DNA of 64,000 nt from Microcoleus sp. LEGE 07076 (GTDB lineage Bacteria; Cyanobacteriota; Cyanobacteriia; Cyanobacteriales; Microcoleaceae): the NCBI RefSeq assembly GCF_015207455.1, contig NZ_JADEWV010000005.1:1-64000 (forward strand), given 5' to 3'. The first letter of the stretch is position 1; each line of letters starts with the position of its first letter. Shown here in pieces: positions 35,573-44,453 of the stretch. The position numbers were made by a program, and so were the translations under genes. The notes beneath the pieces are model-generated. The model was not told where the DNA came from. It made no database searches and saw only the letters and a list, made by a program, of their open reading frames with translations.

Positions 35573-36001
35573 ATGGAAGACAAAAAAATTCATATTCTCT
35601 TGGTAGAAGATGACGAGGTAGATGTAATGAACGTCCGGCGAGCTTTCAAAAAAAGTAACATCCTCAATCCCCTATACATCGCTGCAAACGGATTAGAAGC
35701 TCTGGCAATATTGCGCCAAGAAAAAATAGAGTCTGCAATGCCTCAAGCGCGCCGCTTGATTTTGCTGGACTTGAATATGCCGAGAATGAACGGCATTGAG
35801 TTTTTACGAGAATTGCGGCAGGATGAAAAATTGAGGTCGATTCCGGTGATTGTTCTCACAACTTCTAATGAAGATAGAGATAAAGTAGAAGCTTATAATT
35901 TGAATGTAGCTGGCTATATTCTGAAACCAGTCACTTTTTCTAATTTTGTGGAAGTTATGGCTACCCTCAACAAATACTGGATGCTGAGCGAAATACCCTA
36001 A
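35573..36001 (+). CDS. CheY-like response regulator (Rcp1 type)
   Basis: A 142-residue single receiver domain. The acidic pocket is VEDDEVD (residues 11-17), the phospho-acceptor is Asp66 in LLDLNMP, the switch Thr is in VIVLTTSNEDRD, and the Lys is in GYILKPVTF. The spacing with an extended loop after helix 2 is as in Rcp1, the partner of cyanobacterial phytochrome Cph1. A large hybrid kinase follows 245 bases later on the same strand and may be its partner; no phytochrome is near. Confidence 0.9.
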   Translation: MEDKKIHILLVEDDEVDVMNVRRAFKKSNILNPLYIAANGLEALAILRQEKIESAMPQARRLILLDLNMPRMNGIEFLRELRQDEKLRSIPVIVLTTSNEDRDKVEAYNLNVAGYILKPVTFSNFVEVMATLNKYWMLSEIP

Positions 36002-36246
36002 GTCATGAAAAAATTGACAAGCTGATAAAAAAGCTTTGAAAAAATCTTTTTTAGTGGTGTATTTGTTCGCTCGGTTGTGAGAATCTCATCAGAGTAAAAA
36101 CACTTCTTTTGACTGCTTCTTTCTTCCTCTTTCCTCCTGTCTCCTGTCTCCTGTCTCCTATTTCGAGCAGGGCTGCTTTCCGACAGAGATGATGCCGATC
36201 GCTTTTTGTAGGTCGCTTTTTCGGATTAATTCCCAATTCGGTTATT

Positions 36247-39200
36247 ATGGACAAACTTATTAAAATTTTGATAGTCGATGACGATGAAGTCGATCGGATG
36301 ACGGTAAAACGCTCCCTCAAGTCCGCTGGCGTTTGGGTAGAAGTTACCGAAGCAGAAGATTGCGCCGATGCCCTGGCCCAACTCTCGATCGGCAAAAATT
36401 ATAGCACTGCGACCGAGAAACTCTCCACACAAGATAATTTTCAACCTTTAAGCCAGGTTGAGGAAACAGAAAATTTGCTGGTATCAAATCAGATATTTGA
36501 CTGCAAATTTGACTGCGTATTCCTCGACTACGGCTTGCCGGACGGAGACGGACTGAGTTTGGTGAAAAAGATCCGAAAAACAGGGTTAAAAATCCCCTTA
36601 ATTGTACTCACAGGTCAAGGGGACGAACAAATTGCGGTGGAATTGATGAAGGCTGGAGCTTCTGATTATATCGCTAAAGGCAAGATGTCTTCCGAAAGTT
36701 TGTCGCGCAGTTTGTTCAATGCCCTTCGCGTTTACCGCGCCGAATCTCAGGCCTTTCATACGAGTCAAAAACTCAAGGAAAGCGAGGAACGGTACAGGTT
36801 AGTTTTGGAGGGAGTGAATGACGGAATTTGGGATTGGGATTTAAGTAAAAATGAGGTTTATTGGAACGATCGCCTTTTGGAAATTATCGGTTTGTCGCGA
36901 GCTCGATTTGGCAGCACTATGGATGCTCTCTACAGCCGCCTGCACCCAGAGGACAAGGACGGCATCATTCGGGCGATCGCTGCTCACTTAGAGCAAGAAA
37001 TTGACTACAATGTAGAATTCCGGCTGCTGCACTCATCCGGTGCTTACCGCTACTGCACTTCTCAAGGAAAAGCTCAGCGAAATTCCCAAGGAAAAGCACT
37101 GCGGATGGCCGGCATAATTAGCGACATTACCGAGCGTAAACAAGCGGAAGATGCTCTAGAAATAGAAATGCAGCAACTCAAACAAATTATTACCCGCGTG
37201 CCGGTAGCAATGGCGATGTTCGATACCCAAATGCGCTATTTAGCTAACTCTCACAAATGGCTGACTCAATTTAATTTGGAGTGGCAAACCCTGACAAATA
37301 TCAGTCATTACGAAGTGTTTCCAGATACGCCGGATCGCTGGAAAGTAATGTATGAAGAAGTGCTCAAAGGCGACATAGTTTCTATCAGCGAAGATGCTTG
37401 GGAACGAGCAGACGGATCGGTGTTGTATTTGCGCTGGGCAGCTCACCCTTGGTACAATCCCGACGGGGAAGTAGCGGGAATGGTGATGGTAGCGGACAAG
37501 ATTAATGAGTTGGTGGAAGCGCGAGAAACTGCCCTAGAAGCGAGCCGGGAAAAGTCGCAATTTTTGGCGAACATGAGTCACGAAATTCGCACTCCGATGA
37601 ACGGGGTTTTGGGCATGGCTCAATTGCTGCTGCGCGCTCCTCTGGAACCGAAACCGCGGGAGTGCGCTCAAACTATTTACCGCAGCGCCGAACACTTGCT
37701 GAGCGTGATTAATGATATCCTCGATTCCTCTAAGATTGAAGCTGGAGAAATGCGACTGGAAAAGGCTGATTTTGATTTAGATAGCTGCCTCGAATCCGTA
37801 ATAGAAATGGTAGCGCCTTTGGCAGAGGAAAAAGATATTGAATTGAATATTTTAGTTGAAAGTGCCGTGCCGATAAAGTTGGTAGGGGACTCAGGCAGGT
37901 TGAAGCAAATTTTGCTGAATTTGACGGGAAATGCCATAAAATTTACCGATCGCGGTCAAGTGTTCGTTCACGTGAGTGTGAAGCGGGGCGATCGAGTTGC
38001 AGACGGCACAGAAGCGGCAAGTTTGCTATTTTCGGTGCGCGATACAGGCATTGGAATTTCGCCAGAAGGGCAGACAAAGCTATTTCAATCTTTTTCTCAG
38101 GTAGACGCTTCTCCTACTAGACCTTACGGCGGCACGGGTTTGGGTTTGGCGATTTGCAAGCAGTTAGTGGAGATGATGGGCGGCTCGATCGGGGTTCGCA
38201 GTTTTCTCGGCAAAGGTTCGACTTTTTGGTTTGCTGTACCTTTGGAAAAACAGTTGCAAGTTGAGCCTCAATTTCCCGAACTTGTGGGCAAGAAGCTGTT
38301 AGTCTGCTCTGCAAACGCTTTGAGGAGGGCGGCGGTGCGATCGCTCGCTCAAAGGTGGGGTGCTCGCTGCGACGAGGCAGAAACTGCTGCTGCTGCTTTG
38401 ACTTGGTTGCAAAATGCTCGGGGCGGGATTTCTCAGGATTCGGCCTGGGGGCAAAAATCCTGCGATGCGCTGCTTGTGGATTTGCAAATGCCGGATTTGG
38501 ATGCCGAGGAATTTGGTTTGAAAGTGCGATCGCTCTCAACAGTTGGCTCCTTAATCGCCATGACTGCTTTGCGGGAACAGCCGAAAGCTGAAGCGCTTTG
38601 CAGTTTGGGTTTTAGCGGCTATTTGATCGAGCCGGTGCTGCCGAACCGCCTGCTTGAAGCTTTGCTTAACCCGATTCAGGAAAGGGGAGAGTTTGACAGC
38701 TTGGAGGCTGCTAATACTTGCAATTTCCCAGCAGTTAATACTAAATATGTTACTACCAATTCGCCGTCACCGCTGAGAATTTTGCTGGCGGAAGACCACC
38801 CAATCAATCAACAAGTTATAGTCGAACAGTTGGCAGCTTTAGGCTATCATGCTGACTGCGCCGCCAACGGTCAAGAAGCGCTGAATTTGCTGGCCCAAAA
38901 CAGCTATGATTTAGTGCTGATGGACTGTCAAATGCCTGTACTTGACGGTTACGAAACTGCGCGAAAGTTGAGGGAACAAGAAACGGGCGATCGGCATACT
39001 TTTGTGCTTGCTTTAACAGCTCACGCGATGCCGGGAGAACGAGAAAAGTGTCTGGCGGCGGGGATGGACGATTATCTCAGCAAACCTGTAGATTTAGATG
39101 ATTTGGCGGCGGCGCTGCAAAAGTATGAAACCCAAAACGCTCATTTTAAAAATAAGTATGGAGTTCAAAGTATTAATTTGGCAGAACCGGAAACAGCAAT

Positions 39201-39663
39201 AACATATTATACACAAACCTCCCAAAAAGTAGAGGTGGCCGCTGTGCCGGCACCAAGGGCGATCGCGCTTCAAACCTGGGAACACGGAGACTGTGACGGA
39301 CTGTTCGACAAAAACAGATTAGAGCAACTCGGACGGGTTAATATTAAATTGCCCGATCGACTTTTGCAAGCATTTGTAGGAAACGCGCAAGCCGATGTGG
39401 CAGCAGCCAAAATAGCCGTAGAAGCTAAAGATTGGTCAACTGTGGAATATCAAGCACACCGTCTCAAAGGAACTGCTGCAAATGTAGGAGTTGCTCAGAT
39501 GTCGGATTTAGCAGCACAATTAGAGAATCATGCGCGAAGCTTTCAATATCAACCCCCAGCGGCCCAATTGTCAACTATTGAGGTGGTTCAAAAAATATTA
39601 GTGAGTTTGTCCAGTCATTTAGCCCGGGTTCAAGAATTTGTAGAAACTCGAATGTTTGGTTAA
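36247..39663 (+). CDS. Multidomain hybrid sensor histidine kinase (REC-PAS-PAS-HisKA-HATPase-REC-REC-HPt)
   Basis: A 1138-residue soluble phosphorelay protein. In order: receiver 1 (about 5-135, Asp94 in [11 protein letters not shown]); PAS 1 (180-300, with [13 protein letters not shown]); PAS 2 (305-425); HisKA with His445 in [11 protein letters not shown]; HATPase with [21 protein letters not shown] and GGTGLGLAI; receiver 2 (about 685-800), which keeps Asp745 but lacks the acidic pair at its start; receiver 3 (about 837-955, Asp893 in [12 protein letters not shown]); and an HPt domain with His1071 in [14 protein letters not shown]. No membrane helix is present, so it senses a cytoplasmic signal. 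Confidence 0.93.
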   Translation: MDKLIKILIVDDDEVDRMTVKRSLKSAGVWVEVTEAEDCADALAQLSIGKNYSTATEKLSTQDNFQPLSQVEETENLLVSNQIFDCKFDCVFLDYGLPDGDGLSLVKKIRKTGLKIPLIVLTGQGDEQIAVELMKAGASDYIAKGKMSSESLSRSLFNALRVYRAESQAFHTSQKLKESEERYRLVLEGVNDGIWDWDLSKNEVYWNDRLLEIIGLSRARFGSTMDALYSRLHPEDKDGIIRAIAAHLEQEIDYNVEFRLLHSSGAYRYCTSQGKAQRNSQGKALRMAGIISDITERKQAEDALEIEMQQLKQIITRVPVAMAMFDTQMRYLANSHKWLTQFNLEWQTLTNISHYEVFPDTPDRWKVMYEEVLKGDIVSISEDAWERADGSVLYLRWAAHPWYNPDGEVAGMVMVADKINELVEARETALEASREKSQFLANMSHEIRTPMNGVLGMAQLLLRAPLEPKPRECAQTIYRSAEHLLSVINDILDSSKIEAGEMRLEKADFDLDSCLESVIEMVAPLAEEKDIELNILVESAVPIKLVGDSGRLKQILLNLTGNAIKFTDRGQVFVHVSVKRGDRVADGTEAASLLFSVRDTGIGISPEGQTKLFQSFSQVDASPTRPYGGTGLGLAICKQLVEMMGGSIGVRSFLGKGSTFWFAVPLEKQLQVEPQFPELVGKKLLVCSANALRRAAVRSLAQRWGARCDEAETAAAALTWLQNARGGISQDSAWGQKSCDALLVDLQMPDLDAEEFGLKVRSLSTVGSLIAMTALREQPKAEALCSLGFSGYLIEPVLPNRLLEALLNPIQERGEFDSLEAANTCNFPAVNTKYVTTNSPSPLRILLAEDHPINQQVIVEQLAALGYHADCAANGQEALNLLAQNSYDLVLMDCQMPVLDGYETARKLREQETGDRHTFVLALTAHAMPGEREKCLAAGMDDYLSKPVDLDDLAAALQKYETQNAHFKNKYGVQSINLAEPETAITYYTQTSQKVEVAAVPAPRAIALQTWEHGDCDGLFDKNRLEQLGRVNIKLPDRLLQAFVGNAQADVAAAKIAVEAKDWSTVEYQAHRLKGTAANVGVAQMSDLAAQLENHARSFQYQPPAAQLSTIEVVQKILVSLSSHLARVQEFVETRMFG

Positions 39664-39892
39664 TATGTTAGTCGCTCGTCGGCGATTAAAATCGCGCCTA
39701 CAAAAACGAAGTCCACTCCTAGTGGACTAATACAGTTTCCGGTTGCATCCGAATAATAAAATCGAGTCAACAGTCAACAGTCAACAATCACCTGACGGTA
39801 CAACCGGAATTGATCTAACAAATAAATTCTTTCTTTCTTCACTCTGTGTCCTCTGCGTTCTCTGCGGTAAAAAAAAATAAAATAATTTAGCT

Positions 39893-42229
39893 ATGACCTA
39901 CGATATCAGTAAAAACCATATTTTAGATACCAAACCATTAGAAAATGATGGAGAACTGCTAACACCTTTGATGGCTTTTAGTAAACAAATTTTATTGCAC
40001 GAACAAGAGACCGAGCCTCTGGATGCGTATTACCAATCTCTGCCTGAGAACGGGGGAGTGGCGGTAAATTGTATTGTGGAAAAAGTGGCTCGCTGCTGTC
40101 GGGAAAGCAAAATTGGGAAAAAATTACCGACAGCTTTTTACATTCACGTTTCTGCCTTGTCAGCGCTAAACCCTGTCCTCGCAATTTACGAAAACTGTGC
40201 CAGACACAATCTCGAAAACATTGATGAAGCAACTTTAGTTAAGTTTTCCCTCAATCAACCTAAAATATCTTATCTTTTTTACCCCGATTTCGATACAGAC
40301 GCTCACCCTGCTTTACAAACTAGCATTCAAATTAATCTAGAAACAGGCGAAGTTAAATATTTCGATTACAGCAACAGCGAAAATCCACCAGTTTTACACC
40401 GCAAAGAAACTTTTGTGACACCGGATTATCCCAATTACGAGAAGTTTGCTCGACTGACTCGCTGCGAGGAAGGATGGGGACTGCTTGACAATACTAGCGT
40501 TATCGGGACTCGCGAGGGTTGGCTTAAATATTTGGGATATTGCGGTGTTGAAATCCACGATCATGCTGTTGTCGAGTGTTTGAAACAGGAGAATAGCGAG
40601 TTATCAATTCCCAAGATTGAGCGGCACAAAGCTGCAATGGTACGCAATTCTTTATCTAAACCTTTGCGTCTGGTTTTGGAGTCGGATTTGTTTGTGGATG
40701 GGATGACTTTTTTTGATTACGGTTGTGGCTATGGCGGGGATGTTAAACATATTTCCCTAGAGGGTTATGTTGCTGCGGGTTGGGACCCGTACTATCAGCC
40801 GGATACTCCGCGAATTCAGGCAGATATTGTGAATATTGGTTATGTAATTAATGTGATTGAATCTTTGGGAGAAAGGCGAGAAGCTTTGCTGAATGCTTGG
40901 GAATTAACTAAGAATTTACTGGTGGTGGCGGCTCAGGTTTTGATTGATGATGGTGATAAAGGTCAAATTGCTTATGGGGATGGGGTGATTACTTCTCGGA
41001 ATACTTTTCAGAAGTATTACGAACAGGAAGAGTTGAAGGTTTATATCGATCAAGTTTTGAATGTTGATGCGATTCCTGTGGCTTTGGGAATCTATTTTGT
41101 GTTTCGGGATGCGGCGGAGGGTGAGGGTTTTCGGGCTTCTCGGTTTCGATCGCGCTTAGCGACTCCCAGAGTGCGATCGCAAGTCAAGCGTTTTGAGGAT
41201 TACGAGGAAATGCTGGCTCCTTTAATGGCTTTTGTGAGCGATCGGGGCCGCCTTCCTGTTAAAGGCGAATTAGCTGAAGAATCGCCAATCAAGGCGGAAT
41301 TTCACAGTTTTAACCGCGCTTGGAGGGTGATTTTGCAAGCAACGGATGCGGATGATTGGGAGAAAATCGCCGACAAGCGCCGCCAGGATTTGCTAGTATA
41401 TCTCGCTCTCAACCGTTTGGGCGATTCCCTACAGGATAGCGACGCGGTGCGTCCTTCGATGCGACGGCTTCCGGCTCAAATCCGCAACGACATCAAAGGT
41501 TTGTTTGACAGTTATCAAAAAGCTTGCACTTTGGCAGATTTAATGCTGTACAGTTTGGGCAAAGCTGATCTTGTGGCGGATTGCTGCGAGGATAGCGCGA
41601 TCGGCTACAAACAGCCCGGTTCTCTTTCTGTTCACTTCTCGGTTTTAGAAGAACTTGACCCTTTGCTGCGACTCTACGAAGGCTGCGCTAACCGCACAAT
41701 TGGCCGGCTTGATGGCGCGACAATTATCAAGTTTTACGCTCGCAAACCTCAAATTTCCTATTTATTTTATCCCGATTTTGACATTAACCCGCATCCAGCC
41801 CTCCACACGGCTATGCACATACATTTGCGCGATCTTTCTGTCAGCTATGAAGACTATTCTGATTTGTCCAATCCACCAATTTTAGTTAAAAAAGAAGCTT
41901 TTGTTAGTCCTAATTATCCCCATTACGAAAAGTTTGCCAAACTCAGTCGCCAAGAGGAAAAGTTGGGGATTTTTGATAAGTCGGGTGGATTCAAGCAGTG
42001 GGAATGGGTGCAGTGTTTGGAGGAAAATTGTGTCAGAATTAAGGGCCATCGCTTGTTTTGGCGATCGGATGCTGACCCGGAAAAGTTGAAAATGTTGAAA
42101 ACAAATGCGTCGGAACGCCAGCATAAAAAAATTGAGGTTAATGCGGGAAAGAGTGAAGGAACCGCAGAGGGCGCAGAGAACACAGAGGATGGGAAAGAAG
42201 AGGGAGGGGAAGTTATATCTTTAAGATAG
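39893..42229 (+). CDS. DNA phosphorothioation-associated methyltransferase family protein with duplicated flanking domains
   Basis: A 778-residue protein. The centre (about 240-400) is a SAM-dependent methyltransferase: ERHKAAMVRNSLSKPLRL, then motif I FDYGCGYGGDV at 274-284, AAGWDPYY and VLNAIE-like VINVIESLGERREAL. The same domain is known next to dnd genes. A domain with ISYLFYPDFDxxxHPAL and YPxYEKFAxLxRxEE occurs twice, near 45-185 and 590-725, on either side. No dndBCDE gene is in the window, so it is an orphan here. The last 30 residues are encoded by a dispersed repeat. Start ATG 39893. Confidence 0.85.
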   Translation: MTYDISKNHILDTKPLENDGELLTPLMAFSKQILLHEQETEPLDAYYQSLPENGGVAVNCIVEKVARCCRESKIGKKLPTAFYIHVSALSALNPVLAIYENCARHNLENIDEATLVKFSLNQPKISYLFYPDFDTDAHPALQTSIQINLETGEVKYFDYSNSENPPVLHRKETFVTPDYPNYEKFARLTRCEEGWGLLDNTSVIGTREGWLKYLGYCGVEIHDHAVVECLKQENSELSIPKIERHKAAMVRNSLSKPLRLVLESDLFVDGMTFFDYGCGYGGDVKHISLEGYVAAGWDPYYQPDTPRIQADIVNIGYVINVIESLGERREALLNAWELTKNLLVVAAQVLIDDGDKGQIAYGDGVITSRNTFQKYYEQEELKVYIDQVLNVDAIPVALGIYFVFRDAAEGEGFRASRFRSRLATPRVRSQVKRFEDYEEMLAPLMAFVSDRGRLPVKGELAEESPIKAEFHSFNRAWRVILQATDADDWEKIADKRRQDLLVYLALNRLGDSLQDSDAVRPSMRRLPAQIRNDIKGLFDSYQKACTLADLMLYSLGKADLVADCCEDSAIGYKQPGSLSVHFSVLEELDPLLRLYEGCANRTIGRLDGATIIKFYARKPQISYLFYPDFDINPHPALHTAMHIHLRDLSVSYEDYSDLSNPPILVKKEAFVSPNYPHYEKFAKLSRQEEKLGIFDKSGGFKQWEWVQCLEENCVRIKGHRLFWRSDADPEKLKMLKTNASERQHKKIEVNAGKSEGTAEGAENTEDGKEEGGEVISLR

Positions 42230-42265
42230 GACGGTGTTCTAAGGTCATTGGTAGGACGAGAACAG

Positions 42266-42311
42266 GTGACAAGTGTTTTCTTCCTGGTAGTATGTACAGA
42301 TGTGCATACTA
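42266..42311 (+). promoter_or_regulatory. brnT promoter with overlapping palindromic operator
   Basis: GTGACA at 42266-42271 and TAGTAT at 42288-42293, 16 bases apart, suit -35 and -10 boxes. The -10 box lies in an inverted repeat (TAGTATGTACA at 42288-42298, TGTGCATACTA at 42301-42311, one mismatch, two-base centre), nine bases before the brnT ATG. BrnA antitoxins repress their own promoter, so this is a likely BrnA operator. Confidence 0.6.
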
Positions 42312-42319
42312 TAATTGAG

Positions 42320-42586
42320 ATGGCTTACCAATGGAATCCAGAGAAAGCAGCAGCCAATCTTCGCAAACATGGTATCGACTTTGCTGATGCAGTATCGGTT
42401 TTCTCAGATGATCTGGCAATTACAATTCAAGATGAGCGTTTTGATGAAGAACGATTCGTTACGATTGGCATGGATGGCTTTGCCAGAGTTTTGGTTGTTG
42501 TTTACACATTGCGGGGTGATGAAATTCGACTTATTTCGGCCCGCAAAGCGACTAGGCAAGAGCGACAGCAGTACGAGGAGGAATAG
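42320..42586 (+). CDS. brnT: BrnT-family ribonuclease toxin
   Basis: An 88-residue toxin of the BrnT type, a small RNase related to RelE. It begins with the family's YQWNPEKAAANLRKHGIDF, continues with AVSVFSDDLAI and RFVTIGMDGFARVLVVVYT, and closes with IRLISARKATRQERQQYEE. All parts are present and it looks intact. ATG 42320 is used, because an earlier in-frame codon at 42248 would place the start upstream of the promoter palindrome. brnA starts three bases after the stop codon. Confidence 0.92.
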   Translation: MAYQWNPEKAAANLRKHGIDFADAVSVFSDDLAITIQDERFDEERFVTIGMDGFARVLVVVYTLRGDEIRLISARKATRQERQQYEEE

Positions 42587-42588
42587 TC

Positions 42589-42846
42589 ATGGAAACAGAG
42601 TATGATTTTAGTCAGGGTAAGCGAGGGGCGATCGATCCAACATTACCTGATAAAACTCGGATCGCAATCTGGTTAGATGATGAGGTTTTAGCGTGGTTTC
42701 GCGAGCAAGTTCATTTAGCAGATGGAGGGAATTACCAAACCTTGATTAATGAAGCGCTGCGTCAACATATCCAGCAGAGTTCTGAGCCTTTGGAAGAAAC
42801 TTTGCGAAGAGTTGTACGAGAAGAACTTCAGCGGATTGAAAAGTGA
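42589..42846 (+). CDS. brnA: BrnA-family antitoxin
   Basis: An 85-residue antitoxin that follows brnT at once, with GAGGAGG just ahead of its ATG inside the end of brnT. It has a charged N-terminus (the toxin-binding part), then a ribbon-helix-helix: TRIAIWLDDEVLAWFREQ and GNYQTLINEALRQHI, followed by an acidic C-terminal helix. It should neutralise BrnT and repress the operon. The next gene overlaps its stop region. Confidence 0.9.
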   Translation: METEYDFSQGKRGAIDPTLPDKTRIAIWLDDEVLAWFREQVHLADGGNYQTLINEALRQHIQQSSEPLEETLRRVVREELQRIEK

Positions 42847-42902
42847 AGTGCTTACAGATAGCTAATACGACACGGTATCTCCAGGGCGAAAGTCACTGTC
42901 TT

Positions 42903-43196
42903 ATGAACGCAGACGCTATGAACAATACCTCAAAAACCGACTGGGCTAGAATCGACGCAATGAGCGATGAAGACATCAATACTTCCGATATTCCACCACT
43001 ATCGGAGGAGTTCTTTTCTAGAGCGCAATTACGAATGCCTCAGTCGGCTATTACTCTGCCAGTTCAAGTAGATCCTGAAACATTTGCTTGGTTTCAGGCA
43101 CAAGGAGAAACTGCACAACAGCAAATGTCTGTAGCACTTAGGATTTATGCAGATGCACACAAAACCTATCCTGCATTCGTAGCAAAGCCAGCATAA
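42903..43196 (+). CDS. Second BrnA-like antitoxin without its own toxin
   Basis: A protein of 97 residues, or 92 if Met at 42918 is the start. It has the DWARIDAMSDEDI segment and PPLSEEFFSRAQLRMP typical of another BrnA subgroup, then LPVQVDPETFAWFQAQGE and an alanine-rich helix with LRIYADAHK. The frame is open back to 42843, within four bases of the brnA stop, but the residues before 42903 look non-coding. It is likely carried on the brnTA transcript and may be an orphan antitoxin. Confidence 0.75.
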   Translation: MNADAMNNTSKTDWARIDAMSDEDINTSDIPPLSEEFFSRAQLRMPQSAITLPVQVDPETFAWFQAQGETAQQQMSVALRIYADAHKTYPAFVAKPA

Positions 43197-43197
43197 C

Positions 43198-43290
43198 GCT
43201 CGGCAGTACGATGAGGAAAGTTATGGAAACAGAGTATGATTTTAGTCAGGGTAAGCGAGGGCGATCGATCTAAAATTACCTGCGAAAACT
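43198..43290 (+). pseudogene. Relic copy of the brnT-brnA junction
   Basis: CAGTACGA, GAGGAA and the first 14 codons of brnA (from ATGGAAACAGAG on) are repeated here almost base for base from 42579-42640. One G is lost in the GAGGGGCGATCG stretch, after which the frame soon ends in TAA. It is a truncated, non-functional duplicate. Confidence 0.8.
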
Positions 43291-43339
43291 TTGTTGATAA
43301 GCGTTTACAATTCAGGCTGTAGCATTCCTAGCGGTTGAT

Positions 43340-43939
43340 ATGCAAGAATACTTGAAAGTGAGTGAAGTTATTGATTGCCAGCATCCCGAAATTAGGGGAT
43401 GTGCTAAACAAATCGCATCGGGACATCAGACACCAAGGGCGATCGCCAAAGCGTGTTTTGAGTGGGTTAGAGATGAAATTCGTCACAGTTATGACTATCA
43501 AATGAGTCCTGTTACCTGTCGAGCTTCAGATGTTCTTCAGCACAAAACAGGTTATTGCTATGCGAAAAGTCACTTGTTAGCAGCGTTACTAAGAGCAAAT
43601 GATATTCCGGCAGGTCTTTGTTACCAGCGGTTGAGTATTGATGATAAAGGTGCGCCTTACTCATTGCACGGTTTCAATGCCATTCATTTACCTGAAGTTG
43701 GTTGGTATCGGGTTGATGCCAGAGGTAACAAAGAAGGAGTCAACGCTCAATTCACTCCACCTCAAGAACAGTTAGCGTTTAAGATTCAGTTTCCTGAAGA
43801 GGCAGATTTTCCAGCCATATTCTCAGAGCCGCTTCCAGTCGTTATAGAAGTATTGCAAGGACAGAATACATGGGACGATATGCTTCGCAATCTCCCAGAC
43901 ATTTCGTTGGAGTCCGCGAATAGTTATGGTCTGCTATGA
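43340..43939 (+). CDS. Transglutaminase-like cysteine peptidase
   Basis: A 199-residue protein with a transglutaminase core. The catalytic Cys73 is in TGYCYAKSHLLAALLRAN, the His is His110 in SLHGFNAIHLP, and the Asp is Asp126 in WYRVDARGNKEG. This order and spacing match small bacterial transglutaminase-like peptidases. There is no signal peptide. Its substrate is unknown. It sits between relics of the BrnT/BrnA locus, which may be chance insertion by recombination among these repeats. Confidence 0.87.
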   Translation: MQEYLKVSEVIDCQHPEIRGCAKQIASGHQTPRAIAKACFEWVRDEIRHSYDYQMSPVTCRASDVLQHKTGYCYAKSHLLAALLRANDIPAGLCYQRLSIDDKGAPYSLHGFNAIHLPEVGWYRVDARGNKEGVNAQFTPPQEQLAFKIQFPEEADFPAIFSEPLPVVIEVLQGQNTWDDMLRNLPDISLESANSYGLL

Positions 43940-43978
43940 TACACATCGAATCCTGCTTTGGCAGGCGCCGCGTTTTGA

Positions 43979-44062
43979 ATTGTTCGCGGTGAAGAGAATG
44001 TCATTCGGATTATTTCAGCACGTAAAGCAACTCGTCAGGAGAGGGCACAGTATGAAAGTTGA
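43979..44062 (+). pseudogene. 3' remnant of a brnT toxin gene
   Basis: The frame after TGA 43976 reads VRGEENVIRIISARKATRQE and a few more residues to a TGA at 44060. This is the C-terminal end of BrnT, similar to but distinct from the intact copy at 42320. The rest of the toxin is missing. Confidence 0.8.
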
Positions 44063-44345
44063 AGCATTAAAGCAGCGATTAAACCGCAACCGTCCAATGA
44101 CTAGCGTAACAATCCGTATGCCCGAAGATGTTGTGGAAGATTTAAAAAAAGTTGCACCATTGTTGGGTTTTTCGGGTTATCAGCCATTAATTCGTGCTTA
44201 TATTGGTCAAGGTTTGCGCGTTGATTTAGAACGATTTGAAAGCGATACAGTGACAGCCTTGGTAGCAAGTTTGAAGCGTCGAGGTGTCAGCGATGCAGTG
44301 ATTGATGAGGCATTAAACGAAGTCATTCATGCTGAGTCCTGTTAA
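44052..44345 (+). CDS. Ribbon-helix-helix antitoxin, orphaned
   Basis: A 97-residue protein that starts inside the last codons of the brnT remnant, with GGAGAGGG as ribosome site. It has the MKVEALKQRLNRNRP leader, then the RHH pattern MTSVTIRMPEDVVEDLKKVAP and YQPLIRAYIGQGLRVDL of the CopG/BrnA-like class. It has a usual gene length and no break. Since only the end of its toxin remains, it is an antitoxin left without partner, possibly able to act on other BrnT proteins. Confidence 0.78.
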   Translation: MKVEALKQRLNRNRPMTSVTIRMPEDVVEDLKKVAPLLGFSGYQPLIRAYIGQGLRVDLERFESDTVTALVASLKRRGVSDAVIDEALNEVIHAESC

Positions 44346-44392
44346 TTTTGTCTGGCCAGCACTACAACAAGGCGATACCTGCACGTTGGGTC

Positions 44393-44442
44393 AAAAACCC
44401 GGTTTATACCTCAACATCTCAAGGGAGAAACCGGGTTTTTTT
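44393..44442. terminator. AAACCGGGTTT-family hairpin, two-way terminator
   Basis: AAAAACCCGGTTT at 44393-44405 pairs with AAACCGGGTTTTTTT at 44428-44442. It lies between the convergent antitoxin and arsA genes and has a T-run on the plus strand. Confidence 0.7.
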
Positions 44443-44453
44443 GGTAAGTCTCC

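Noticed and set aside
43340-43939. Transglutaminase-like gene as a toxin of the neighbouring antitoxins
   Set aside because: It has the usual peptidase triad, and the neighbours are BrnA-type antitoxins whose partner is BrnT; nothing in the sequence links them beyond position.
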